A DNA stretch of 64,000 bases from B10-G9 sp963712165 (GTDB lineage: Bacteria > Chloroflexota > Anaerolineae > Anaerolineales > UBA11858): positions 127,077 through 191,076 of the forward strand of contig CAVQGY010000004.1 of assembly GCA_963712165.1 (NCBI GenBank), written 5' to 3'. The first letter of the stretch is position 1. Every line of letters starts with the position of its first letter. Of this stretch, positions 32,489 to 41,369 are shown in pieces. Under the pieces are notes generated by a model that saw only the letters and a list, made by a program, of their open reading frames with translations, had not been told where the DNA came from and ran no database searches. A program made the translations under genes and the position numbers.

Positions 32489-33097
32489 ATGGCTTTATGG
32501 GCGATTGTTCCTGTTAAGCCGCTACGGAGGGGGAAATCTCGCTTAGCAAAGGTGATCTCTGCTGAAGAGCGAGCGGAATTGAATCAGTATTTGTTGTCAC
32601 ATACCATCAAGGTTTTATCCACAATTGATGAAATTGGGAATATTCTCGTGATCAGTCGGGACACTGAAGCTCTAGCACTTGCCAGGGATTTGGGGGCTCG
32701 CACTGTTCAAGAATATGGCAGTCCAGGTCTTAACACCGCACTCACCCGGGCGGTAGAGATCGCTAAAACATATGGGACATGCGGAATACTGATCATTCCG
32801 GCGGATTTGCCGAGATTGGATGCTGAGGACCTGCGCCGGATCCTGGTTCACAGGGATCAGCCGCCTGTGGTTGTGATCGCACCTGACCGGAAGAGAGAAG
32901 GGACAAATGCCCTTTTGGTTTGCCCACCTGATTTGATTGAGTTCAGCTATGGTCCGGGATCATTTGATAAGCACTGCCAGTCAGCCCGGGAGAGTGGGAC
33001 CCGCCTGGAAATCTGTGACTTGGCTTCATTGGAGCTTGATTTGGATGAACCTGAGGACCTGGCATTGATTGAAGCCGAATTTCGAGTTAATGATTAA
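32489..33097 (+). CDS. cofC: 2-phospho-L-lactate/PEP guanylyltransferase
   Basis: 202 residues of the CofC nucleotidyltransferase family. The N-terminus AIVPVKPLRRGKSRLAKVI is diagnostic. It is followed by LVISRD, GILIIPADLPRLDAEDL near 95, and APDRKREGTNALLV near 130. The late YGPGSFDKHC and DLDEPEDL elements close the fold. It makes the GMP-linked donor for CofD; whether it prefers phospholactate or PEP is not readable here. FO synthase (cofG/cofH or fbiC) is not in the window, so the pathway must be completed elsewhere. Confidence 0.94.
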   Translation: MALWAIVPVKPLRRGKSRLAKVISAEERAELNQYLLSHTIKVLSTIDEIGNILVISRDTEALALARDLGARTVQEYGSPGLNTALTRAVEIAKTYGTCGILIIPADLPRLDAEDLRRILVHRDQPPVVVIAPDRKREGTNALLVCPPDLIEFSYGPGSFDKHCQSARESGTRLEICDLASLELDLDEPEDLALIEAEFRVND

Positions 33098-33125
33098 TTC
33101 TTATTCACTACCTTTGGAGGATACT

Positions 33126-34121
33126 ATGTCAAAACCTGCAGCACTATATCTACAGGATGCCCATGATCTGAGAGATGGTTTGGAATATGTCCGTTATGCT
33201 GAGGAGAAGGGATTTGATGCGGTTTGGCAGGCTGAATCGCGCCTGGTCAGAGACGCAATCGTTCCCATGGCAGCCTACGCAGCGGTCACGGAGAAGATCA
33301 AGATCGGTTCCGGTGTGATTAATAACTGGACCCGTAATATAGGCCTCTTGGCATCCACTTTCCTTACGCTGGATGACCTGGCACCGGATCGGATGATCTG
33401 TGGAATAGGTGCCTGGTGGGACCCCCTGGCAGAGAACGTGGGAATTTCTCGCCGGAAACCGTTGACTGCTATGCGGGAAACAGTGGAAATCATGCGCCGC
33501 CTATTGAATATGGAGAACGTGACCTTTCACGGCGAATTTGTCCACGTTGATGGGATCGAGCTAGATGTCGTTCACGGGAACACCAATCCGCGCAATGTTC
33601 CGATCATGATAGGAGCGACAGGACCCAAAATGCTCCAGCTGGCCGGTGAGATCTGCGATGGTGTGGTCATGAACTATTGTGTCCCGGTAGAGTATAACAA
33701 AATGGCCCTTGAGAATATCGAGATCGGCGCCAAACGAGCCGGGAAAACCCTGGATGATATCGATCGACCTCAGCTAGTTGTATGTTCAGTCTCTGATGAT
33801 TATGACGAGGCTATGGACTCCAGCCGCCAGCTGCTGACTCAGTACCTCGCTCAGCAACCCCATATCGCTATGGCTTCTGGCGTTTCCAACGATGTGGTGG
33901 CTGAGATCCAGTCTATTTTAGGCTGGCCTGCCACCCACGAGCAGATCCAGTCTGCGAAACATCTGGTGACAGATGAACTAATCCACCGCATCACAGCTTC
34001 CGGTACACCGGATGTTGCCCGTCAGAAAGTGGACCAGTACCGAGCAGAGGGCTGCACCACACCGATCCTTTATCCTGTTGGCGGGGATGTTAAGATTTTG
34101 ATTGATACTTTTGCTCCGTAA
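33126..34121 (+). CDS. LLM-class F420-dependent oxidoreductase
   Basis: 331 residues from the ATG at 33126, preceded by GGAGG. It belongs to the luciferase-like monooxygenase TIM-barrel family, subgroup that uses F420. AEEKGFDAVWQAESRLVRDA is near 27, IGSGVINNWTRN near 62, and an IGATGPKMLQLAGEICDGVVMNY-type phosphate/flavin site near 165. Relatives include methylene-tetrahydromethanopterin reductase and F420-dependent alcohol or sugar dehydrogenases, so the substrate remains open. It closes the F420 operon, consistent with use of the cofactor made by its neighbours. Confidence 0.88.
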   Translation: MSKPAALYLQDAHDLRDGLEYVRYAEEKGFDAVWQAESRLVRDAIVPMAAYAAVTEKIKIGSGVINNWTRNIGLLASTFLTLDDLAPDRMICGIGAWWDPLAENVGISRRKPLTAMRETVEIMRRLLNMENVTFHGEFVHVDGIELDVVHGNTNPRNVPIMIGATGPKMLQLAGEICDGVVMNYCVPVEYNKMALENIEIGAKRAGKTLDDIDRPQLVVCSVSDDYDEAMDSSRQLLTQYLAQQPHIAMASGVSNDVVAEIQSILGWPATHEQIQSAKHLVTDELIHRITASGTPDVARQKVDQYRAEGCTTPILYPVGGDVKILIDTFAP

Positions 34122-34155
34122 TAAGGAGTATGAGGACGGCCCTGGATAGAAGATT

Positions 34156-34179
34156 CCTGGAAAGGAGATCCTTTCCAGG
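34156..34179. repeat. Perfect 11-bp inverted repeat in the intergenic gap
   Basis: CCTGGAAAGGA and its exact complement are separated by two bases, flanked by a weaker GCCCTGG...CCAGGGC pairing. It lies between the LLM gene and the next FAD subunit. No T run follows, so it is more likely an RNA-processing or stability hairpin or an operator than a terminator. Confidence 0.5.
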
Positions 34180-34202
34180 GCTGTTCGTATGAGGAAAGAG
34201 CT

Positions 34203-34982
34203 ATGATTCTAGAATACCACCGCCCTGAAAAAATTGAGGACATGATCGATCTATTATCCAGAAAATCCCCCGTAACAATCGTCCTTGGAGGAGGATTGTT
34301 CATCAATGAGGTGATCAAGGAACCGATTGGCGTTGTAGATATCCAGGACCTGGGCTTGGATGGCATCAAATCCAGGGGAAAACTGATCGATATAGGCGCT
34401 GGGGTTACCCTGCAGTCGCTCCTCGAACAGCCAGATATTCCTCTCGCCTTAAAAGATGCGATTAAGCATCAGGAAACCAATAATCGTCGGCAGGTAGCCA
34501 CGGTAGCCGGTACGCTCGTTGCGGCTACCGGAAGATCCTCTATTCCGGGAGTCTTGCTTGCGATGGATGCGGAACTTGAGCTTGTGGGGAAAGGTAATAA
34601 GGCGGAAAAGATCAGGTTGGGGGATTTCCTTCCTCTCCGGAAGGAGAAGATTGCAGGCAAGATCATTACAGGGATCACCATTCCTACTGATATTCAGGTT
34701 GCATACCATTATGCAGCGCGTTCTCCAGCTGACCTCCCTGTTGTCGCTGCTGCTGCTTCCTGCTGGCCTTCAGGTAGGACCAGGGTGGTCTTGATAGGTT
34801 ATGGTGATCAACCCATCATGGTCCTGGACGGACCGGACCCAGATGGAGCCGAATCAGCTGCCAGGGATGCTTATTCGGAAGCCGAGGACCAGTGGGCCAG
34901 CGCTGCTTATCGGTCAGACGCAGCGGGAGTGTTGGTCAAACGCTGCCTGGGAGAAATTGCGGGAAGAATGAGGGATGGATAA
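34203..34982 (+). CDS. Molybdenum hydroxylase FAD-binding subunit, YgfM-like (system B)
   Basis: 259 residues, shorter than the usual 280-300. The FAD_binding_5 fold is present: TIVLGGGLFINEVI near 23, IDIGAGVTLQSLL near 62 and NRRQVATVAGTLVAATGRS near 95. The usual GG(T)D motif is altered (GGGLF in place of AGGTDL) and the loop QVRNVATIGGN is relaxed to RRQVATVAGT. Together with the XdhD-like partner two bases downstream, it resembles the E. coli ygfM-xdhD pair. Flavin binding seems likely, but binding residues differ from the FAD subunits of systems A and C. Confidence 0.82.
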   Translation: MILEYHRPEKIEDMIDLLSRKSPVTIVLGGGLFINEVIKEPIGVVDIQDLGLDGIKSRGKLIDIGAGVTLQSLLEQPDIPLALKDAIKHQETNNRRQVATVAGTLVAATGRSSIPGVLLAMDAELELVGKGNKAEKIRLGDFLPLRKEKIAGKIITGITIPTDIQVAYHYAARSPADLPVVAAAASCWPSGRTRVVLIGYGDQPIMVLDGPDPDGAESAARDAYSEAEDQWASAAYRSDAAGVLVKRCLGEIAGRMRDG

Positions 34983-34984
34983 CC

Positions 34985-37900
34985 ATGATCGATATAGAAC
35001 TGACCATTAACCAAGAGAAGTATCTACTAGGGATTCACCCGGGAGAACGCCTGTATACCGTTTTGCGGAGATTGGGGTTCTTCAGCGTGAAATTTGGAGA
35101 TGAGCATGGTAAGACCGGGGCAGATACGATCCTGCTGGATGGGAAACCAGTCAATTCTTATCTTCTGCTTGCTGCCCAGGCAGATGGCCACCAGATCGAG
35201 ACTCTGGAAATGATTGGTGAACATCCTCATCAAGGTTGGAAGGATACCAAGGGCTTGCATATTTTGCAGCAGGAGTTTGTCAAAAATGGAGCGATCCAGT
35301 GCGGTTACTGCACACCAGCCCAGATTCTGGCTGCGAAAGAACTGCTAGACCGTGAACCTGATCCGACAGATATGCAGGTCAGGGATGCACTATCCGGCGT
35401 TTTATGCCGTTGTACTGGCTACCTGAAACCGGTGGAGGCAGTGCTGCGAGCTGCAGCCCGCCTCCGCGGAGAAGAGGTTCCACCTATTGAGGATCCGATC
35501 CAAGTTCCCCCGGAATGGATGGGCACAGATTTGGGGGATTCCATTCCTTCGACAAGAACGATCGATGTCAAAGGATCGACCCTGACAGCTGAGCGAGTGA
35601 TCACAGAGTTGAAGGTCAGTAATGCCCCTGATACTTGGCGCCAGGTTGGAAAACCCAAGGAAAAAGTGGATGCCGTTAAGCTTGTTCAGGGGAAGCCAGC
35701 GTTTACGGCAGACTTTGAGCGCCGAGAAATGCTCTACGCCAAGGTGCTTCACAGCCCCCATGCTCACGCCAGGATCAAAAAGATCACTACTGAAAAAGCC
35801 TTAGCAATTCCAGGTGTCCGCTGCATACTTACCCATGAGGATATCCCCAGGGTACCTTATTCTACGGCAGGCCAATCTGATCCTATCCCGGGACCGCTGG
35901 ATTGTTATTCCCTGGATACCAAGGTGAGATTTGTGGGTGATAGGGTAGCCTTCGTAGCGGCAGAATCCGATGAGATTGCTGAAAAGGCGCTTGAGAAGAT
36001 CGAAGTGGAATATGAAATCTTGGAACCGATCCTGGATACTCGCGTTTCCATGATGCCAGGCGCTCCGATCATCCATGATCAGGAGGATTATATCCATTTT
36101 GCGGAATCCGACCCTGCGAAAAACTTGGCAGCCGAGATCCGGATCGATATCGGGAATGTAGAAGAGGGATTCAAGGATGCGGATCACATTTTCGAGGCGG
36201 AATATGTGGTGCCAAAGGTCCAACAAGCCCATATTGAACCTCATGCTGTAGTGACCTATTGGGATGAGGACGATCGGCTTGTTATCCGGACCAGCACCCA
36301 GGTGCCTTTCCATATCCGCCGGATGATAGCTCCTGTTCTGGAAATGCCAATCAAGCGCATCCGGGTGATCAAACCCCGGGTTGGTGGCGGATTCGGCGGT
36401 AAACAGGAAATGCTGATCGAGGATGTTGCAGCTCATCTGACCATCGCTACTGGCCAGCCTGTCCAGTATGTTTATACCCGTGAAGAGGAATTCATCGCTG
36501 CCCGGTCGCGCCATCCAATGCGGATTCGGTTGAAGACCGGCGTAAAAAATGATGGCACAATCACCGCCAATGAAATGTATGCCCTGAGCGATACCGGCGC
36601 CAATGGCGCTCATGCGCTGACGGTCACCGGAAATACCACTAAATCCATGGCTCTCTATGTTGGAGATGGTCCCTATCGAGAATCACCCAATATCAGGTTC
36701 TATGCGGATATAGTCTACACCAACACACCTCCTTCTGGTGCTTATCGAGGGTATGGTGTGCCCCAGGGATACTGGCCGGTTGAGCGACATATGGAGCACA
36801 TTGCCCAAAAGATTGGACTGGATCCTCTGGAATTCCGGCTCAAGAATACCCTCAGGGCCGGGGAAATCCATCCCTTTAGCGTTGCTTGGAGTGAAGGGAG
36901 GGATCCTGTCCCTGAAATGATCCAGACCAACGCCCTGGTTGAGTGCGTCGAGAAAGGAAAAGAAGCCATCAGGTGGGATGAAAAACTTGCCGATCCTAAA
37001 TGGAAGTATATTGAAGGCAAACCCCATCTTAGGCGAGGGGTGGGTGCAGCTCTGGTTATGCAGGGAACTGCTATTCCGTACCTGGACATGGGAGGTGCAA
37101 GCATCAAGTTGAATGATGACGGATCATTCAATCTCCTTGTGGGTGCTACTGACCTTGGCACAGGTTCAGACACAGTATTGGCCCAAATGGCTGCAGAGAT
37201 CCTAGGTGTTCCGTTGGAGGATGTCATCGTGTATTCCTCGGATACTGATTTCACGCCGTTTGATAAAGGGGCCTACGCCTCGAGCACAACCTATATTTCC
37301 GGCGCAGCGGTTGTGGATGCTGCCAACAAAGTAGCAGCACGTATCCGGGAAAGGGCTGTTTTGATTTTGGAGTCCCGGTTGGAAAATGCGGCTATTCTTC
37401 CCAACGAGATCGAATTATCCAACCGCTGTGCGATAGCGCCAGATGGACACGCAGTCTCTATGAAGGAGATTGCCTTGCATTCGTTGCATCACGCCCATCA
37501 GGAACAGATCATGGCAGTTGGTTCCTATGTGTCAACAGTCGCTCCACCACCATTTGCCGCTCAATTCGCGGAAGTCACTGTGGATATCGAAACTGGAATG
37601 GTTGTGGTTGACAAATTAATTATGGCGGTGGATGCCGGTGTGATCGTTAATCCGGTCACTGCCTCGGGGCAGATTGAAGGTGGCATGACCCAGGCACTGG
37701 GTTATGCTGTTTCCGAGGAGATGGTCTACGATGAAAAGGGTCGGGCGAGAGAGGTGAACTTGAGGGATTATCATATCTTCGAAGCTCATGAAATGCCTGA
37801 ATTGGAGACGATTTTTGTGGAAACGTTTGAGCCTTCTCACCCCTTTGGTGTCAAGGCTGTAGCAGAGATACCCCTGGATGGTGTGGCTCCAGCTGTTGGC

Positions 37901-37987
37901 AATGCTGTTTTTAATGCCTGTGGAGCCAACCTTAGGGAAAACCCAGTTACACCGGAAAGAGTCTGGCGGGAACTCCGGATGGTGTAA
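34985..37987 (+). CDS. XdhD-like fused molybdenum hydroxylase with degenerate N-terminal [2Fe-2S] site (system B)
   Basis: 1000 residues from the ATG at 34985; an ORF extension into the previous gene is rejected. The N-terminal ferredoxin-like domain (1-80) has lost all four usual Cys, replaced by Asp39, Thr44, Asp47 and Tyr59. The second [2Fe-2S] domain is intact, with Cys106, 109, 141 and 143. The molybdopterin part follows: VGGGFGGKQEM near 470, SGAYRGYGVPQG near 585 and the catalytic Glu in FGVKAVAEIPLDG near 960. The N-terminus aligns by eye with E. coli XdhD, which also lacks the first cluster ligands. The likely role is oxidation of a purine-like substrate, possibly with ssnA. A terminator follows. 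Confidence 0.9.
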   Translation: MIDIELTINQEKYLLGIHPGERLYTVLRRLGFFSVKFGDEHGKTGADTILLDGKPVNSYLLLAAQADGHQIETLEMIGEHPHQGWKDTKGLHILQQEFVKNGAIQCGYCTPAQILAAKELLDREPDPTDMQVRDALSGVLCRCTGYLKPVEAVLRAAARLRGEEVPPIEDPIQVPPEWMGTDLGDSIPSTRTIDVKGSTLTAERVITELKVSNAPDTWRQVGKPKEKVDAVKLVQGKPAFTADFERREMLYAKVLHSPHAHARIKKITTEKALAIPGVRCILTHEDIPRVPYSTAGQSDPIPGPLDCYSLDTKVRFVGDRVAFVAAESDEIAEKALEKIEVEYEILEPILDTRVSMMPGAPIIHDQEDYIHFAESDPAKNLAAEIRIDIGNVEEGFKDADHIFEAEYVVPKVQQAHIEPHAVVTYWDEDDRLVIRTSTQVPFHIRRMIAPVLEMPIKRIRVIKPRVGGGFGGKQEMLIEDVAAHLTIATGQPVQYVYTREEEFIAARSRHPMRIRLKTGVKNDGTITANEMYALSDTGANGAHALTVTGNTTKSMALYVGDGPYRESPNIRFYADIVYTNTPPSGAYRGYGVPQGYWPVERHMEHIAQKIGLDPLEFRLKNTLRAGEIHPFSVAWSEGRDPVPEMIQTNALVECVEKGKEAIRWDEKLADPKWKYIEGKPHLRRGVGAALVMQGTAIPYLDMGGASIKLNDDGSFNLLVGATDLGTGSDTVLAQMAAEILGVPLEDVIVYSSDTDFTPFDKGAYASSTTYISGAAVVDAANKVAARIRERAVLILESRLENAAILPNEIELSNRCAIAPDGHAVSMKEIALHSLHHAHQEQIMAVGSYVSTVAPPPFAAQFAEVTVDIETGMVVVDKLIMAVDAGVIVNPVTASGQIEGGMTQALGYAVSEEMVYDEKGRAREVNLRDYHIFEAHEMPELETIFVETFEPSHPFGVKAVAEIPLDGVAPAVGNAVFNACGANLRENPVTPERVWRELRMV

Positions 37988-38008
37988 AATGAATAACAGG
38001 AGATAAGG

Positions 38009-38044
38009 AAATGCCCGGGATTGAACTCCTGGGCATTTTTTTTA
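38009..38044 (+). terminator. Terminator after the XdhD-like gene
   Basis: AAATGCCC-GGGA and TCC-TGGGCATTT pair around a short loop, followed by a run of eight T. It separates system B from the pyrophosphatase/system C operon. Confidence 0.85.
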
Positions 38045-38087
38045 CTCCCCTGATGCGTGTTGGAGTGAAGGCAGGATAGTTCCTATC

Positions 38088-38096
38088 TGTTATAAT
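38088..38096 (+). promoter_or_regulatory. Extended -10 promoter of the pyrophosphatase/system C operon
   Basis: TGT-TATAAT (38088-38096) fits an extended -10 box; the start would be near 38103, with a leader of about 68 bases to the ATG at 38171. No strong -35 box is evident. Confidence 0.45.
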
Positions 38097-38170
38097 TTAG
38101 TAGTTAAGCTGGCTTCATATTCAAAGGATGATAGAGCAGTTTTAACGAGTATAACAGACAGGAATTACTT

Positions 38171-39517
38171 ATGGAACAGATCACATACGTTATCGGGCAT
38201 GTCAACCCGGATACAGACTCAATTGCCTCTGCAATTGGTTATTCCTGGCTCCTGAGAGAACGGGATGGGATGAATGCAGTACCTGCCCGGGCGGGGACGA
38301 TAAATCCTCAGACTACCTGGGTGCTGAACCGGTTGGGCCTGGAGGCTCCCTGTTTGTTAACAGACGTCTCGCCCCGTTTTGAGGCAGTGGCCCGGAGAAT
38401 GGATTCAGCTTCCCCTAATGAACCCCTTCGTGAAGCATGGGAAATCGCCAGCAGAACAGGCGGAGTCGCCGCAGTTGTTAATGATGATGGAACGCCATAT
38501 GGTTTGATTACAGGATTAACATTATTCTCATTTCTCTCTGAGCTGGTAGGGCCCCATCCAGAACGCCAGGATATGCGCATCACAGAGCTGCTGGAAATGC
38601 CCTGCCACGAGGCAGCAGATACAGAAGTGCCCCTTTTCAAGGCTGGCAGCAGAATTCGGGATAGTCTTAACAAGATTCTTAGAGAAGAACGTAATTATTT
38701 CCTGGTTATCGATGATGATGGTCAGTATGTTGGGCTTTCCCGCCAGCGGGATATCCTCAACCCCCCCCGGCTCCAAGTCGTGCTGGTTGACCATAACGAA
38801 CGCGAGCAGGCTGTTGGAGCATTGGAGGAAGCAGAACTTCTTGAAATTATTGACCACCACAGGTTGGGGAACCCTTTTACAAGGGCCCCCATCCGTTTTA
38901 CGACCGAAGTGGTTGGCAGTACAAGTACTATTATTGCGGAGAGGATCATCGAGGCGGGACTCAGCGCTCCCGGGGATATTGCCGGTATACTCCTGGCAGG
39001 TATTTTCTCTGACACTCTTTTTTTCACATCCCCGACTACTACCCCTCGAGACAAGAAGGCTGCAGAGAGGATCGGACGCTGGGCTTTCTCTGCAAAGAAT
39101 CCCTTAAAAGGGGAAACCCTGAAGAGTTTTGGGAATGCTGTGATCAAAGCTGGAGCAGGGATATCTACTCGGGATCCGGATGAGATTGTCACTTCTGATA
39201 CCAAGACCTATACTTCTGGTGGGCTCAATTTTGGGATAGCCCAGGCTGAAGTTACCGATTTGATGCAGGTAGACAAACACCTTGCGGACCTGGAAAGCGC
39301 TCTTGAAAAGCTTCGGATCAGTCGGGCACTCGATTTTACGATCTTAATGGTAACTGATGTGGTTCAGAGCTCAAGTAGATTGATCATGATCAATCCACCC
39401 CCTGTATTTGATGATCTTCCTTATCCGGCAGACCAGGACGGTACCAGATTTGCTAAAGGGGTCGTTTCACGTAAGAAACAACTCCTACCAGTTATCTTGA
39501 GTCTGCTTGAAACATGA
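38171..39517 (+). CDS. ppaC: CBS-domain family II inorganic pyrophosphatase
   Basis: 448 residues. The DHH-type PPase core starts with VIGHVNPDTDSIASAIGY at 7-24. It is interrupted by two CBS domains (about 70-215), then continues with VLVDHNE and IIDHHRLGNP near 235. The DHHA2 domain ends in a conserved SRKKQLLP element, the usual pyrophosphate-binding tail. Such Mn- or Co-dependent CBS-PPases are controlled by adenine nucleotides bound to the CBS pair. It lacks the DRTGG insert of some clostridial forms. The stop overlaps the region just before the FAD-iron-sulfur gene, and it heads the third molybdenum hydroxylase operon, an unusual partner. Confidence 0.92.
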   Translation: MEQITYVIGHVNPDTDSIASAIGYSWLLRERDGMNAVPARAGTINPQTTWVLNRLGLEAPCLLTDVSPRFEAVARRMDSASPNEPLREAWEIASRTGGVAAVVNDDGTPYGLITGLTLFSFLSELVGPHPERQDMRITELLEMPCHEAADTEVPLFKAGSRIRDSLNKILREERNYFLVIDDDGQYVGLSRQRDILNPPRLQVVLVDHNEREQAVGALEEAELLEIIDHHRLGNPFTRAPIRFTTEVVGSTSTIIAERIIEAGLSAPGDIAGILLAGIFSDTLFFTSPTTTPRDKKAAERIGRWAFSAKNPLKGETLKSFGNAVIKAGAGISTRDPDEIVTSDTKTYTSGGLNFGIAQAEVTDLMQVDKHLADLESALEKLRISRALDFTILMVTDVVQSSSRLIMINPPPVFDDLPYPADQDGTRFAKGVVSRKKQLLPVILSLLET

Positions 39518-39537
39518 TCCAGGATGGAGATTACACT

Positions 39538-40956
39538 ATGTGGCAAGAGTATATCAATGCTGATTCTATAGGGCAAATACTCTCTGTATTGGCTGAAAAG
39601 AAGGCTGGAGCGCGGATCATTGCCGGGGGAACTGATCTGGTTCTCGAATTGCGGCATGGACAGCCCGAACGAGTTGAAACCTTAATTGATATCTCGCGCG
39701 TGAAAGAATTAAGCCAGATCACAGTGGAGGATGATTGTGTGAGCCTGGGAGCAAGCGTTACTCATAATCAATGCCTGGTAGATCCCAATATCCGTAAATT
39801 CGCTCTCCCGCTGGCGCAGGCATCTTGGGAAGTGGGAGCTCCGCAGATCCGCAATACCGGGACCGTTGTGGGTAATCTTGTCACAGCCTCTCCTGCAAAC
39901 GATACGATCGTGCCGCTTTATGCCCTGAATGCCAAACTGCTGGTTCAATCCCTGGGAAGTGAGAGGGAAATTGCGCTGAAGGATTTTTATACTGGTGTTC
40001 GGGCACATGTCCTGCAACCGGATGAACTGGTCACAGCAATTATCATTCCTAAAATGGCTCGAGACCAAAAGGGTGTATTCCTCAAACTAGGGCTACGTAA
40101 AGCCCAGGCAATTTCATTAGTTACCATGGCTGCGGTGCTTACTCTGGATGGGGATACGGTCAGAGACGCAAAAATCACCCTGGGAGCAGTGGCACCCACT
40201 ATCATCCATGCTGAGAGCGCCGAGAAATACCTGGTTGGAAAGATGCTTTCAGAGGAGAATATTCTCAGAACGGCTGAACTAGCAAAGGAGGCCTCCCGAC
40301 CGATAGATGATATTCGAGGATCTGCTATTTATCGACAGGAAATTACCAGAGTCCTGGTCCAACGCGGATTGGAACAAATCGCATCTGGAGAAACCGACAC
40401 CCGGCTGCCGGAGATCCCCGTTCTTTTAGTCGGCAAACCTCCAGAAAATGGTAAACTCAAAAATATAGGTGAACCTCTTGCATCAGGTGGTGGACCAATC
40501 ATTACCAGGGTGAATGGCGAAGAGTACTCCTTTGACGAGGGACACCATCTAACCTTGCTGCACCTGATCAGGGACTATGTAGGAATCACCGGGTCCAAGG
40601 TTGGTTGTGAGGAAGGGGAATGTGGGGCTTGCACGGTTTTCCTGGATGGAAAAGCAGTGATGTCCTGCCTGGTACCTGCACCCCGGGCGCATAGGGCAGA
40701 AATCATCACCATTGAAGGACTGGGAGATGAAGAGAACCTTCATCCGGTACAGGAAACATTCATAACAGAAGGGGCAGTGCAATGCGGCTACTGCACGCCG
40801 GGATTCATCATGTCTGCCGCAAAACTGTTGGAAGAAATACCTCAACCTGAACTTTCTCATATAAAAACGGCAATCTCTGGTAATTTGTGCCGTTGTACTG
40901 GATACTATAAAATTATCCGGGCAATTGAGGGAGCTAGTAAAAAAGAAGGTGGATAA
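39538..40956 (+). CDS. Fused FAD-binding and [2Fe-2S] subunit of molybdenum hydroxylase (system C)
   Basis: 472 residues from the ATG at 39538, with GGAG eight bases upstream; an ATG at 39514 overlaps the previous stop but is a poorer start. The N-terminal FAD domain has IIAGGTDLVLELRHG near 25 and GAPQIRNTGTVVGNLVTASPAND near 100. A C-terminal ferredoxin-type domain starts near 320 with GSKVGCEEGECGACTVFLDG and MSC, then QCGYCTP and LCRCTGYY, so all eight cluster ligands are present. Fusion of medium and small subunits contrasts with systems A and B, where the small subunit is fused to the large one. The molybdopterin partner is probably the gene at 44296. Confidence 0.92.
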   Translation: MWQEYINADSIGQILSVLAEKKAGARIIAGGTDLVLELRHGQPERVETLIDISRVKELSQITVEDDCVSLGASVTHNQCLVDPNIRKFALPLAQASWEVGAPQIRNTGTVVGNLVTASPANDTIVPLYALNAKLLVQSLGSEREIALKDFYTGVRAHVLQPDELVTAIIIPKMARDQKGVFLKLGLRKAQAISLVTMAAVLTLDGDTVRDAKITLGAVAPTIIHAESAEKYLVGKMLSEENILRTAELAKEASRPIDDIRGSAIYRQEITRVLVQRGLEQIASGETDTRLPEIPVLLVGKPPENGKLKNIGEPLASGGGPIITRVNGEEYSFDEGHHLTLLHLIRDYVGITGSKVGCEEGECGACTVFLDGKAVMSCLVPAPRAHRAEIITIEGLGDEENLHPVQETFITEGAVQCGYCTPGFIMSAAKLLEEIPQPELSHIKTAISGNLCRCTGYYKIIRAIEGASKKEGG

Positions 40957-41285
40957 TGGGTAGATATCAACAGTATGAACGCAGGATACAGGCTGAGCAT
41001 GAAAGACCTCATCCTGTATGGCGCGGGTTGGGATTTATATTAATGGCTGTGATCGCTGTTATGTCCTATGCTGGCGCAAATTTACTGGTCGAAGCTAACA
41101 AAACCAAAGGCTGGATCCAGGTGCCGGTTGAGATCCAGGGAGGTGTCCCCTGGGCTCCCGATTTATATGCCGAGCTTATCACAGCCGTTTTTCTGACATT
41201 TATTGGATTTGGGCTCTTGACCATCGTATATTCAATCCTTTACAGGATCACAAGACCAAAAGATCTGTATAAGATGGTTAAATAA
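40956..41285 (+). CDS. Small two-helix membrane protein
   Basis: 109 residues; the ATG shares one base with the preceding stop (TAATG), so it is coupled to the FAD-iron-sulfur gene. Two hydrophobic helices lie at about 28-46 and 72-96, joined by an external-looking loop rich in Gly, Pro and Trp. The N-terminus is charged and basic. No family recognised. It may anchor the molybdenum enzyme or another operon product to the membrane; that is inference from position. Confidence 0.75.
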   Translation: MGRYQQYERRIQAEHERPHPVWRGLGFILMAVIAVMSYAGANLLVEANKTKGWIQVPVEIQGGVPWAPDLYAELITAVFLTFIGFGLLTIVYSILYRITRPKDLYKMVK

Positions 41286-41369
41286 TTCCCGGTCATCACT
41301 ACAGGGATCATACATAAAAAGGATCCCGGGTTATGTGCTGGGTAGTGTACAAGTAGCTATTGGTGGATT

